From contig OX044360.1 in assembly GCA_943846745.1 (NCBI GenBank), forward strand, positions 2,108,001 to 2,172,000: a stretch of DNA of 64,000 nucleotides. Reading direction: 5' to 3'. This document shows positions 19,301 through 25,709 of the stretch, one piece after another (position 1 is the first letter of the stretch; every line of letters begins with the position of its first letter). The notes beneath the pieces are model-generated. The model saw nothing but the letters and a program-made list of their open reading frames with translations, made no database searches and was not told the origin of the DNA. The DNA is from Opacimonas sp002292215. GTDB taxonomy: Bacteria; Pseudomonadota; Gammaproteobacteria; Enterobacterales; Alteromonadaceae. The translations under genes were made by a program, and so were the position numbers.

Positions 19301-21998
19301 TTTACTCGGTGGAAGTGGTGGCAGTGGCGGTCACGGTGGGTCGGTAGAGGTAGAGTTATCTTCAGGCGAATTGCAAACAGAGGGTGATAATTCTTCCGGT
19401 ATTATTGTGCAGTCAATCAGTGGTGGCGGTGGCAGTGCTAGTGCTGTCTTAGCATCTCAAGATGACAATACTGATGTATCGTTCACTTTGGGTGGTGACG
19501 AAAGCGTTACAGATAAAGCAACAAATGGTGGGTTAATCCTTAATAGTAACGCCAGCGTGAAAACATCAGGTGATAATGCGCAGGGTATTGTTGCGCAGTC
19601 TATTGGCGGTGGTGGCGGTTTATCACTAACACTCGTTGCGTCTGAAAGTGTTTCGATCAGTTCCAGTCAACTAGGTGCAACCTCTTCAAGTGAAGGCAAT
19701 TCAGAAGACGTTTCATTGGTTCAATCGTCTACCGTAACGACTCAAGGTGATGCCAGTTTTGGTGTTGTAGCTCAATCGATTGGTGGCGGTGGCGGTTTTA
19801 GTGCCACAACAGCAACACAGGCAAACGCAGTAAACCAAACTCAACAGATAAAAATGGGATCGTCGAGTAACTCATCAGGTAATGCGAAAAGCGTTTCAGT
19901 AACGATCAATGATGTAATTACGACCACAGGTAACAGTTCTGTAGGTATACTGGCACAATCCATTGGTGGAGGCGGTGGTGCAGTTGTTACGTACGGATTA
20001 GGTTTGTTGGAGTATGATCGCCACGGAGGCTCAGGTATGGGCGATGATGTGTCGGTTACCGTTAATTCATCCATTATAGTTCAAGGTGAAGGAGCTATCG
20101 GTCTGTTTGCTCAGTCAATTGGTGGCGGCGGTGGGCTTTTGTTGTCAGAGTCTGGATACAGTGTTGTTGATGGAAAAGGCTCTGATAAAGGCGGTATCAT
20201 AAATGTGGCCTTAAACGGAACCGAATATCAGAGCACTGAAATTGTGTCTTCACACGGGTCTGCATTAGTGTTGAGTAGCGATAACAGCACTACCGATAAC
20301 CGAAATCTGATTACTCTCGATCAATATTCCAAGATTACTAATGGCGACTACTTATCCGCACCTACTAGCGCTGCAGATACATCGTCAAATTTTGGTAACC
20401 AATGGGCGGTTTATGCACCGGATGGTTATACCAATATTATTAACTACGGAACAATCACTGGGAATATATTATTAGGGCTTAATGGCACAGGCGACCTAAC
20501 TAACTATGGCACATTAAATGGATTGTCTTACATATTGGCAAATGAGTCACTTCACAATTATGGGGTGATTAATGCTGGTTTATTAGGGTCTGCATCGCCT
20601 TTAAAGATTGACGGTTCGCTTAAACATTATGCTGGTGGCGTAATTAATGTGGGAATTGACTCCACTGATTTTGATGCCGATAACGCGCTTATTACGGTGA
20701 CTGGTTTAGCCCGCATTGAAGGTGAAATTACGCCTAAAGCAAGCACCCTCACAAATGGTAAAGAGTACCACATTATATCATCGGGTAGCTTAGAGCATTC
20801 TGGGACTGTATCAGATACACATTTGTTTGACTGGAGTGCAGATGTCCGGGGCGGTAATTTGGTACTGTCAACGATTGCAGATTTCACTCCCGAGGATTTC
20901 GGTCTGACCGCCAATGAGCTTAATGTGGCCGAGTATCTTCAGCGCAGTTGGGATGCTCAAGATGATAGTCTTTCAACCGTGTTTGGTTATGTGCATCAAC
21001 ACGAGATAGGAGCGCACGAAGATTACCGTAATACACTGAATGAAGTGTCAGGTTGGTCATACAACATTCAGGCTATGCAGTCGTCACTTGCATTTCATGA
21101 TTCATTATTTGATGCTTTAAAATGTATGGATACACTTGGAACATCACTAGCGAGCGAATGCGCATGGGTAAACATTAGCTATGCATCAGGTGAGCAAAAA
21201 GGCAATGCTGTTACACCGTCTTATGAGGTCAATACTCATCGAAACAGTATCGGTGGACAATTTGCTAGCGATAAGGGGTGGGGAATTGGTTTCGCATTTT
21301 CACAAAGCGATAATACTGTCAATACGAGAAGCTTATCTAGTCTTGGGCGTTTTGTTGATGGCTCTGTGTCTTTGAGCAAGCGAACAGGACCTTGGCTTAT
21401 TGGAGGTGCGGTAGGTTTCCAATTCGGTGATTTTGAAAGCACACGTACTGCTGCCTTGGAGCATAATACGCTAGCGGGAGATTTTTCAGATAAGTACACA
21501 AGTCAGTCAGATAGCTCCATTTTTGGCTCTAAGTTGCGTGCTCAATATGATTTCACATCATCTAATTATTTCATCTCACCTTTCCTAGATATTGATTACA
21601 GTTACCAAGACACTCCAGAATATCGTGAGTCAGGTTTGGGGCCGCTAGGTTTAATAATTCATCACAATAGTGTTCATAATTGGGCTGTAAGAACTGGTAT
21701 TAAGGCCGGCGTTACATCTAATATAGGCGAGACAACCAAGGCTTTGGTTTACGTTCAAGCAGACCAGTTATCAATGATTGACCGCACTTTGGGAAGCCCT
21801 ATGCGATTAAATCAGTCGTCGCTAGATGTCGGTGTGTTTGAATCGAGCATTGTGCAATCTGGACCACTTCGCTCACTGATTCTGGGTGTGAAAATCATAA
21901 ATAACGATAAGTGGCAATGGGGTCTAGAGTATAGTCGTCAACAAAAAAGCGGGTTTGATGACAGTAGGATTAAGGGTGGATTAAAGTATCTTTTCTAA
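10359..21998 (+). CDS. Giant glycine-rich repeat autotransporter (type Va secretion)
   Basis: A 3,879-residue predicted outer-surface protein. An extended N-terminus is followed by a signal peptide whose hydrophobic core is FTLIVALFSIFTSQIVIA, with cleavage likely before QDSELP (about residue 45). Residues about 175-3260 are an array of about 46 repeats with the core AQS[IV]GGGGGNGG; between cores run short beta-helix-like segments often containing V.V.N.G.I.T.G. Residues about 3260-3590 are non-repetitive beta-helix ending at a linker. The last 280 residues form an autotransporter beta-barrel with a terminal phenylalanine (GGLKYLF). The likely role is adhesion, aggregation or a surface coat, as for other large autotransporters; this is inference. 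An internal ATG at 10410 would give a conventional shorter signal peptide. The frame is intact throughout, so the gene looks functional. No dedicated regulator or processing enzyme is adjacent. Confidence 0.9.
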   Translation: MKIQLPQIFIASANKIKMTLCRLPFIKFTLIVALFSIFTSQIVIAQDSELPIASYGTSSETSNNYLYNFGSGGNKGSDKCSSPGDGKNGDSATDMIGNKTFQALLPVEVQQSAASFPTSGLVAISSGGDGGKGGSPDCSGAENKAGKGGGDGGAGGLIDVTFDYQSGDSAIKQYMGTGIFAYSVGGNGGDGGKGHKDGNGGDGGSAGDGGSVNVVNYVNIDSVGFDDDLYPKLGYDIVFSKDSPFGESQETATYVDTSGKKNQIVYDFPVYEGSYGIWAQSAGGWGGDGGSGGSGGNGGKGRQGGVGGDVSVANYGYINTPLAIPIFAQSIGGNGGDGGSGHSSWAGLDNGKGGKGGYGSAAGKVTVNNEGNLTSALQGGFGIFAQSVGGGGGAAGATAGLTALGASGGDAAPGDVTTVTNSGYIEVSGASSIGIYAQSVGGGGGTGGLAVGEVSVGGSGGSGGSGANVYVSNSGHIYTGGSCTSYDETNGECTAASSQASTFDSNGGAFGIMAQSVGGGGGLGGMGLSASFGTGPSLAFGGSGGDGGAGGDVSVINTGTLWTIEPNSAGLLAQSVGGGGGSGGGAVAVSVSFGAAFGGSGAEGGDGGSGSQGGVVGVNCGSTESISSICSNFDTLVNSAVSADASISTSGAGSPGILAQSVGGGGGNGGFAVAFSASLEGAISEAYGGSGGNGGQGSDVFASPYGVDITTFGSDSPGIIAASIGGGGGNGGNSVSGAVSGGLALTMSMGGSGGAGGDAGVVEINNSHIMDPSGNLLTASTINTSGDRSFGLIAQSIGGGGGSGGSSVSASVGGVVALDFSIGGSGGEGNSSSEVQITNVGEVKTTGLGSSAIVAQSIGGGGGNAGYALSAGASVGVSASIAIGGSGGAGGNGADVTVNNTGILESTGGGAGALIAQSIGGGGGNGGFATAGSMSLGAAGSLGIGGSGGSGAESGKVSVTNSGAITAGLNGIDNSPGSNPAILAQSIAGGGGSGGFAAGAAAAEGSAALSFGGEGGSGGKSSSVTVDNMGDITSYGNLSPGLIAQSFGGAGGNGGLAMSGALSAEAGSFALSFGGDGGTGGGADEVTVTSGGTIITRGDLSSGLVAQSVGGSGGNGGSSIAGSASVSDSLSAAVGGGGATGGESSKVVVEVQSSIYTDGDQSTGVVGQSIGGSGGNGGNALAGSISAGASASLAVGGGGGGGGTSGDVKLSTSKNSNEDFAIVTNGVLSAGLLAQSIGGSGGNGGFSSSAGISAGESASFSLAGDGGLGGTSGSVSISTLGYTVITQQDGSDGIVAQSIGGNGGNGGFAASAAVSAGAASLAIGGTGATGGSSGQATINNQSNITTYGSSSSALIAQSIGGAGGNGGFSVGGAVSSEGSVSVNLGGDGGEGGTSSSVAVTNEGVLQTSNDHSSGLIAQSIGGVGGNGGMAAGGGFSGGGSVSVDVGGSGAGGGQASSVSVVNSGEIGAKGYLSSGVLAQSIGGSGGNGGVSASASAGVDGSFSASIGGAGGAGANAKSVSVDNYAAVSSSGDLASAIVAQSIGGNGGNGGNAISGSLSSNISVSGSLGGDGGDGGTAGTVSLSLINNGYYDITQSFTCSPFLSKDYCEEQEAEIEAQNAAALAAADGNSSNYIVSTKGDLSSALVAQSIGGGGGNGGSSASVSGSKSVAISAAVGGEGASGGSSNSVILSTDSKTTLQTEGNGSSAIVAQSIGGSGGNGGSSVSGAFTTGTEGKPVSLAVGGSAGEGASADLVQVNIASSEIKTNGLNALGIIAQSIGGSGGNGGTAQSLSLANPTSQTVAASVSIGGNGGDGGKSGNVSVTQVGDVRTGSASTKSGGSIAILAQSIGGGGGNGGNATTNSIAGKASVAMSVGGGGGDGGSIAGNVTVLSNKDQTTGAITTYGAQSVAILAQSIGGNGGNGGWSQSSASSNKYSVSAAMGGTGGEGDEAGSVRVETGGSITTYGHQAFGISAQSIGGGGGNGGAASSEAGSSPGSAEAGISAIVGSGLKQAGLPGAAATYIAENAVAGAASDDEETDGSNDEGISASFALGGSGGKGGVASTVNVNAATAITTKGDGAHGIIAQSIGGGGGTGGSSSSSAEGGKYSTALSVGGSGSKGAISDVVSVSSTELIMTTGHHSIGIYAQSIGGGGGSGGASSASDTAGESGIAAVSMGIGGKGADGGSSGDTEDTLVVNVQNDGEIRTGGMNSAGIYAQSIGGGGGNGGSSKVSASIAEPDEDEDGDDGTSSAGTGNSEQGSTDVASNSSSAGVAKKGEGTEADEGGSGAGADKGTAVGLSVGGFGGDGAFANNVQVSNKGLITTGFAESIDQSQKNALRGLSDNSIAIFAQSVGGGGGNAGSSTSNADASKNSVSLAMGGNGGTGGHAGSVTVNNRGALYSYGNHSTAIFAQSVGGGGGNGGNSSVSTGEGGSNAVAFGLGGSGGGAGDGGDVVVTNTLSADGTITTLGASAYGMFAQSVGGGGGNGGSVTASATSSDGGDEEESDENSASTGDGQTSAETDSGVAVAAGLGGSGGAGGDAGDVTLTSKQGSIKTGGDNSAAIFAQSVGGGGGNSGSTTTESNGGAYNASFAMGLAGGKGGKAGSVDINVSTDISTRGSHAAGIFAQSVGGGGGNGGSSSSTSSTSSGSASVSMALGADAGDGNKGGSVIASQIGQISTLGDSSFGLFAQSVGGGGGNGGSSQSSASGGDAAVSFSLGGTGGTGAEGGDVSVYAAGGVATQGDNAQGLFVQSIGGGGGNGGSSSATSGNGGDANVDLSIGGSGAVGANGGVVVVSTSIADYNTINLTTMVQDPNSEIITSGHNAQGIFAQSVGGGGGNGGSSSTAFNSDDDNKNTTSVGLSLGGSAGGGGNGSTVEVTSSLDILTIGDNAQALLAQSVGGGGGNGGSASTASAAGETSNFSLAIGASGGDGGNAQKVTVNGSSNFTTKGLGSAAIVAQSIGGGGGNAGASHNNALGYLSSTVNHLLGGSGGSGGHGGSVEVELSSGELQTEGDNSSGIIVQSISGGGGSASAVLASQDDNTDVSFTLGGDESVTDKATNGGLILNSNASVKTSGDNAQGIVAQSIGGGGGLSLTLVASESVSISSSQLGATSSSEGNSEDVSLVQSSTVTTQGDASFGVVAQSIGGGGGFSATTATQANAVNQTQQIKMGSSSNSSGNAKSVSVTINDVITTTGNSSVGILAQSIGGGGGAVVTYGLGLLEYDRHGGSGMGDDVSVTVNSSIIVQGEGAIGLFAQSIGGGGGLLLSESGYSVVDGKGSDKGGIINVALNGTEYQSTEIVSSHGSALVLSSDNSTTDNRNLITLDQYSKITNGDYLSAPTSAADTSSNFGNQWAVYAPDGYTNIINYGTITGNILLGLNGTGDLTNYGTLNGLSYILANESLHNYGVINAGLLGSASPLKIDGSLKHYAGGVINVGIDSTDFDADNALITVTGLARIEGEITPKASTLTNGKEYHIISSGSLEHSGTVSDTHLFDWSADVRGGNLVLSTIADFTPEDFGLTANELNVAEYLQRSWDAQDDSLSTVFGYVHQHEIGAHEDYRNTLNEVSGWSYNIQAMQSSLAFHDSLFDALKCMDTLGTSLASECAWVNISYASGEQKGNAVTPSYEVNTHRNSIGGQFASDKGWGIGFAFSQSDNTVNTRSLSSLGRFVDGSVSLSKRTGPWLIGGAVGFQFGDFESTRTAALEHNTLAGDFSDKYTSQSDSSIFGSKLRAQYDFTSSNYFISPFLDIDYSYQDTPEYRESGLGPLGLIIHHNSVHNWAVRTGIKAGVTSNIGETTKALVYVQADQLSMIDRTLGSPMRLNQSSLDVGVFESSIVQSGPLRSLILGVKIINNDKWQWGLEYSRQQKSGFDDSRIKGGLKYLF
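10880..20140 (+). repeat. Tandem array of about 46 glycine-rich coding repeats
   Basis: By reading the translation I counted about 46 occurrences of a core resembling GI[FIY]AQS[IV]GGGGGNGG, from about 10884 to about 20130. That gives an average period near 205 bp (about 68 codons), although spacing varies. At DNA level the cores are degenerate (mixed GGT/GGC/GGA/GGG codons), so selection at the protein level, not only recent duplication, keeps them alike. The GGxGGN pattern resembles the PGRS region of mycobacterial PE_PGRS proteins. Confidence 0.9.
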
Positions 21999-22060
21999 GT
22001 AACGTTTAATTAGAGATGCTGTCGTCAATTAGTATCTTAGTGTATTAAAAATGCCGTTAG

Positions 22061-22085
22061 CGCAAAATAAAAGATTTATTTTGCG
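22061..22085 (+). terminator. Perfect 11-bp hairpin after autotransporter gene
   Basis: CGCAAAATAAA (22061-22071), loop AGA, TTTATTTTGCG (22075-22085): a perfect inverted repeat 63 bp after the autotransporter stop. It is AT-rich and lacks a long T run, so it could be an RNA-stabilising 3' hairpin instead of a true terminator. Confidence 0.5.
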
Positions 22086-22100
22086 TTATAAGTAAAAGTG

Positions 22101-22122
22101 AACGGCTCCTAAAAGAGTCGTT
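22101..22122 (+). terminator. Second hairpin after autotransporter gene
   Basis: AACGGCTC (22101-22108), loop CTAAAA, GAGTCGTT (22115-22122); eight pairs including one G-U. It lies 15 bp after the first hairpin. A weak T content follows, so a terminator or processing role is a guess. Confidence 0.4.
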
Positions 22123-22335
22123 GTGCTTAAGTGAATAAATAATTTTACCATTTAACCCACTTCATTGGAGATATGGAGCACTTGTTCAGTGCAGCGTGCA
22201 CAAGTTTAATTCATATTGAAGCCGGAATTAATTGTGAATGTCATGTTAAGTGTATGAATAACAATGTATTTATTTTTGGCATCAAAGATGCATTAACAAA
22301 GAATGCATTGTATGCATAAATAATTTAGGCAATGT

Positions 22336-22384
22336 AGCCCACGATGAAACGACAGAAATGTCTCTTCATCGTGGGCTTTTTTTT
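22336..22384 (+). terminator. Strong rho-independent terminator 25 bp upstream of the porin start
   Basis: AGCCCACGATGAA (22336-22348) pairs perfectly with TTCATCGTGGGCT (22365-22377); an inner GACA/TGTC stem with a GAAA loop extends the hairpin, and eight Ts (22377-22384) follow. It is a textbook intrinsic terminator, yet it lies directly before the porin ATG at 22409. It therefore either ends an upstream transcript (possibly a small RNA) or acts as an attenuator in the porin leader. Confidence 0.85.
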
Positions 22385-22408
22385 GATTTAAAATTGTGGG
22401 AACGACTT

Positions 22409-23626
22409 ATGAAACAAAATAAACACGTATTGCCGTTAATGTCTGCGGCACTAATGGTATCCAGTATTTCTTCGGCTTTTGCTGCGGAAACTGTATATGA
22501 AGCACTTGCAACAGGCACAGCATCTGGGAATGTCAATTTACGTTATGAAGCAGTATCTCAAGATAATACACTCCAAGATGCCAGCGCGTTGACGTTGAGG
22601 ACGCGTATTGGCTACCAAACCGCTGACTTAAGCGGCTGGTCTGTTGGCGTCGAGTTCGAAGATAGCAGAATAGTGATGGGCCAAGGAGACTATACCGTTG
22701 GTCCAACTGGATATAATCTGGGTGAATATTCGGTTATTGCGGATCCGGAAACAACAGAACTGGATCAAGCTTTTGTCCAATATAAAAATGAAAACTTAAC
22801 CTTAAAAGTCGGACGACAAGTGATTGCGCTCGATGGCCAACGTTTTGTTGGGCATGTTGGTTGGCGCCAAGACCGGCAGACCTTCGATGGTGCGACCGTT
22901 ATTTACCAAGCCAATGACAAACTCAAGATCCACTACAGCTATCTAAATCAACGAAATCGTATCTTTGCCGAATTAGCCGATTTAGATTCGAAAGATCATC
23001 TATTGAATGTAAATTATAAAACGAGTTTAGGCGCTCTCACAGCGTATAGTTATTTATTGGAAGTGGATAACACGACAACCAATAGTTTAGATACCTATGG
23101 ATTTAGCTTCAAAGGGGCAAACAAGCCAAGCACTAAAGGTGACTTATCCTATAGTTATATGTTTGAATACGCGACACAAACAAGTGAGACCGGTTCGACA
23201 AGCTATGATGCCAACTATTTATTTGCTGAGGTTGGTGTTAATTTTTCCACAGTGACTGCAAAATTAGGTTATGAAGTATTAGGCTCTGATAATGGTGAGT
23301 ATGCTTTTGCTACTCCATTGGCAACACTGCATAAATTTAATGGCTGGTCAGATCAATTCTTAAACACCCCTGCCGTTGGATTAGTTGATGTGATATTCAC
23401 CCTTTCTGGAAAAGCTGCCGGTGGCAAATGGTTAGCGGCGTATCATGACTTTTCGGCAGATGAAACATCGACAGGTGCAGATGACTTGGGATCGGAAATT
23501 AATTTGCAGTATTCCATTTCTTTAGCAAAAAAATACACGACAGCGATAAAATACGCTAAGTATTCGGGTGCGAATGGTAAGGTGGATGCAAACAAAGTTT
23601 GGTTGTGGGTGTCGACAGGTTTTTAG
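22409..23626 (+). CDS. Outer-membrane porin, alginate-export/OprD-like
   Basis: A 405-residue beta-barrel protein with a signal peptide (MKQNKHVLPLMSAALMVSSI, cleavage after SSAFA) and a C-terminal phenylalanine (WLWVSTGF), both typical of porins. The segments LDQAFVQYKNENLTLKVGRQ and GWRQDRQTFDG resemble the alginate-export/OprD-type porin families, in which such barrels pass small solutes or sugars. The substrate is not inferable. An in-frame ATG at 22358 lies inside the terminator loop and would precede the signal peptide, so I take 22409, though its ribosome-binding site (GGGAA) is weak. Having a terminator between any upstream promoter and this gene suggests regulated read-through or a promoter within about 25 bp, the latter unlikely. 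The gene converges with the aminopeptidase gene. Confidence 0.82.
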   Translation: MKQNKHVLPLMSAALMVSSISSAFAAETVYEALATGTASGNVNLRYEAVSQDNTLQDASALTLRTRIGYQTADLSGWSVGVEFEDSRIVMGQGDYTVGPTGYNLGEYSVIADPETTELDQAFVQYKNENLTLKVGRQVIALDGQRFVGHVGWRQDRQTFDGATVIYQANDKLKIHYSYLNQRNRIFAELADLDSKDHLLNVNYKTSLGALTAYSYLLEVDNTTTNSLDTYGFSFKGANKPSTKGDLSYSYMFEYATQTSETGSTSYDANYLFAEVGVNFSTVTAKLGYEVLGSDNGEYAFATPLATLHKFNGWSDQFLNTPAVGLVDVIFTLSGKAAGGKWLAAYHDFSADETSTGADDLGSEINLQYSISLAKKYTTAIKYAKYSGANGKVDANKVWLWVSTGF

Positions 23627-23654
23627 TCTTGGAAAAGGACTCTAGGGGCAATAC

Positions 23655-23680
23655 CCCTGAAGGTTATGTAGCCTTCAGGG
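23655..23680. terminator. Hairpin between convergent porin and aminopeptidase genes
   Basis: CCCTGAAGG (23655-23663) and CCTTCAGGG (23672-23680) form a perfect nine-pair stem with an eight-base loop. An overlapping AGGGG/CCCCT repeat at 23644-23658 could pair instead. Placed between convergent genes, it probably terminates transcription in one or both directions, though neither side has a long T run. Confidence 0.6.
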
Positions 23681-23725
23681 ATATTTGTTGAAACCCTGTA
23701 TGTTAACCGGTAACTATAAATATTA

Positions 23726-25624
23726 TTAGTCAACAAATCCCGCATTAGCACTAATAGTGAGTGGGTGATAACCGGGTTTTGCTTCCTCAAATGCCTTTTT
23801 CGCAAACGCTTTTCCTTCTGGAGTTTTAGCTAATTCACGATATAAAGGTTTAACTAACTTATTGCGTCCAATACTCACAAGATAGTTGTATAGCCTATCG
23901 TAAGCTGGCTTATATTCATTGTAGACCGCAATCATTAACCAACTATGGGCGATTTCGTTGTTCTTGCTAGCGGTTAGGGCAAAGGCTAGATCCAGCTCAG
24001 CTAATTGTTCGGCTGACAAGACGTTAGGCATATTATTCAAAAAATATAACCACTCGTGCACAGTCCATGAGCTTGTCACAATGTTAGCTGCCGCTTTCTT
24101 TCCTTCAAGCCAAGCGTTTCTTTCATTATCCACTTTACTAAATGCATCCGATTGAGGAACGGGCGCTCCTGCTGGAATACCGGGTGAGAAAATCCACTCT
24201 TGAATACGATCGCGATCGAGTTTGTCGGCATAGGTAACTAACAAGGTTTGATCTAAATAATTAATAAACTCGTCGGTGGTAATACTCTTAAATGTAAATG
24301 CAGCAAAGTATTCGAGCAAGAATTTATCAAAGTTGTCACGACCAATTTTATGTTCGATTTCACGTAAGAATAAGGCGCCTTTTTCATACGGTATATTTGA
24401 AAAGACATCGTCAGGATTTCGACCACGTAGATCGATAGCCAGTATTTGATCATTGGCAGGTAAGCTTGCAATATCAGCTTGCAAGTCTTCGTAGCCTAAT
24501 ACTGCCTCCATGTTAAAACGGTCGGTGCCGTATATCATTTCCATGATGCGGTAGGTGAGGTAGGTGGTGAAACCTTCGTTCAACCACAAATCTCGCCATG
24601 TGGCGTTGGTCACCGTATTACCGGACCAACTATGCGCCAATTCATGCGCAATTAAAGCAACTAAGCTTTTGTCTCCAGCAATAACGGTCGGTGTGATAAA
24701 TGATAAACGTGGATTTTCCATACCGCCAAAAGGGAATGACGGCGGTAAAATAAGCAAATCATAACGTTCCCAGCTATACGAACCGAAGGTTTTTTCGGTG
24801 ACTTTTAACATGCTTTCCGTATCTTCAAACTCAGCAGCAGCTGCGTCTAACATTGAAGGTTCAGCATATACACCTGTGCGCTCTCCCATTGCTTTAAATT
24901 GTAAATCGCCGATTGCTAGCGCAATTAGGTACGAAGGGATAGGTTGTGCCATCGTAAATTCATATTCGCCATCACGCTGTGTGTCAGGATCATTCGCGGC
25001 GCTCATCACTGCAAGTAATTCAGGTGGAGTACGAATAACAGCATTATAGGTAACACGCACTTTGGGAGAATCTTGTAGCGGGATGAAGCTACGCGCATGC
25101 ACAGCTTGAGCTTGAGTGAATAAGAATGGGTGCTTCTTGCCAGCGGTCTGCTCTGGAGTCAACCATTGAACACCGGATGCACTCGCTGCAGTTTGGTAAA
25201 AAATACTGACTTTGGTTGCTTGTGTGCCAACATCAATATGTAGTGGTGCACCTAAGTTTTCATCCTTCGCCATTAGTTTAAAAGCGATTGGGTTGCCATC
25301 AATATTAACACTCGTAATTGTTAAATCACGCGTATCTAAAATGAGTGTTGTCGCTTGAGGATTAACTCTATCAAAACTCAGTGTTGCACTGCCAATGAGA
25401 CTTTTTTGATTAAAATCAGCTTGCAAATCCAAGTCGATATGGGTGACTTTAATTTCATCTGGATTGCTAAAAGAATGATAGTCCGTGCCTGATTCAATGT
25501 CGCTAATTGTCGCGTTGTCTGAGCTATGTTGCTCGCTGGGCGCTTGCGGTTGACTACACGCAAACAAACTTACCGAGCAAACCAATAGAAAGCTCTTTAA
25601 GTATATAGATAATTTTTTATTCAT
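23726..25624 (-). CDS. M1 family aminopeptidase, lipoprotein (leukotriene A4 hydrolase-like)
   Basis: A 632-residue zinc aminopeptidase of the LTA4-hydrolase/ColAP branch of family M1. The signal peptide ends in the lipobox LFAC (Cys 23), so the enzyme is predicted to be a lipoprotein, probably facing the periplasm. The substrate-binding motif FGGMENP occurs near residue 300. The zinc site HELAHSWSGN near residue 326 is followed by WLNEGFTTY, which supplies the third zinc ligand (Glu) at the expected 18-residue spacing. The C-terminal third is the helical domain of this branch. It probably trims N-terminal residues from imported peptides. The gene stands alone, divergent from the methyltransferase gene and convergent with the porin. 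Confidence 0.92.
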   Translation of the reverse strand: MNKKLSIYLKSFLLVCSVSLFACSQPQAPSEQHSSDNATISDIESGTDYHSFSNPDEIKVTHIDLDLQADFNQKSLIGSATLSFDRVNPQATTLILDTRDLTITSVNIDGNPIAFKLMAKDENLGAPLHIDVGTQATKVSIFYQTAASASGVQWLTPEQTAGKKHPFLFTQAQAVHARSFIPLQDSPKVRVTYNAVIRTPPELLAVMSAANDPDTQRDGEYEFTMAQPIPSYLIALAIGDLQFKAMGERTGVYAEPSMLDAAAAEFEDTESMLKVTEKTFGSYSWERYDLLILPPSFPFGGMENPRLSFITPTVIAGDKSLVALIAHELAHSWSGNTVTNATWRDLWLNEGFTTYLTYRIMEMIYGTDRFNMEAVLGYEDLQADIASLPANDQILAIDLRGRNPDDVFSNIPYEKGALFLREIEHKIGRDNFDKFLLEYFAAFTFKSITTDEFINYLDQTLLVTYADKLDRDRIQEWIFSPGIPAGAPVPQSDAFSKVDNERNAWLEGKKAAANIVTSSWTVHEWLYFLNNMPNVLSAEQLAELDLAFALTASKNNEIAHSWLMIAVYNEYKPAYDRLYNYLVSIGRNKLVKPLYRELAKTPEGKAFAKKAFEEAKPGYHPLTISANAGFVD

Positions 25625-25709
25625 ATATGTTCCTTTTTTTTTAAATTATACAAAATTGTTTCTGTGTGTGCGACTATTCACTTAGTTATTGACAGATAAG
25701 CTACCTAAA

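Larger units (their letters stand above)
21999..22335. other. Structured intergenic region before the porin
   Basis: No open reading frame of note. It contains two clear hairpins after the autotransporter gene (listed separately), an ACTTGT/ACAAGT inverted repeat near 22193-22218, the GCATC/GATGC repeat near 22280-22292 and several ATGCAT motifs. Immediately downstream lies a strong terminator. It probably holds the 3' end of the autotransporter transcript and the promoter and leader of the porin, or a small RNA gene. I could not assign a promoter with confidence. Confidence 0.4.

Noticed and set aside
11055..20074. Many proline-rich open frames antisense to the autotransporter (PPLPPPPPIDCA-type products)
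   Set aside because: They are the mirror image of the Gly-Gly codons in the repeat; composition is dictated by the sense strand and they lack starts and ribosome-binding sites.
10880..20140. Periodic repeats suggesting a CRISPR array
   Set aside because: The repeats are degenerate at DNA level, about 205 bp apart and in one open frame; no cas genes are present.
22358..22408. In-frame ATG extension of the porin (MSLHRGLFF...)
   Set aside because: It lies in the loop of a terminator and would put 17 residues in front of a normal signal peptide.
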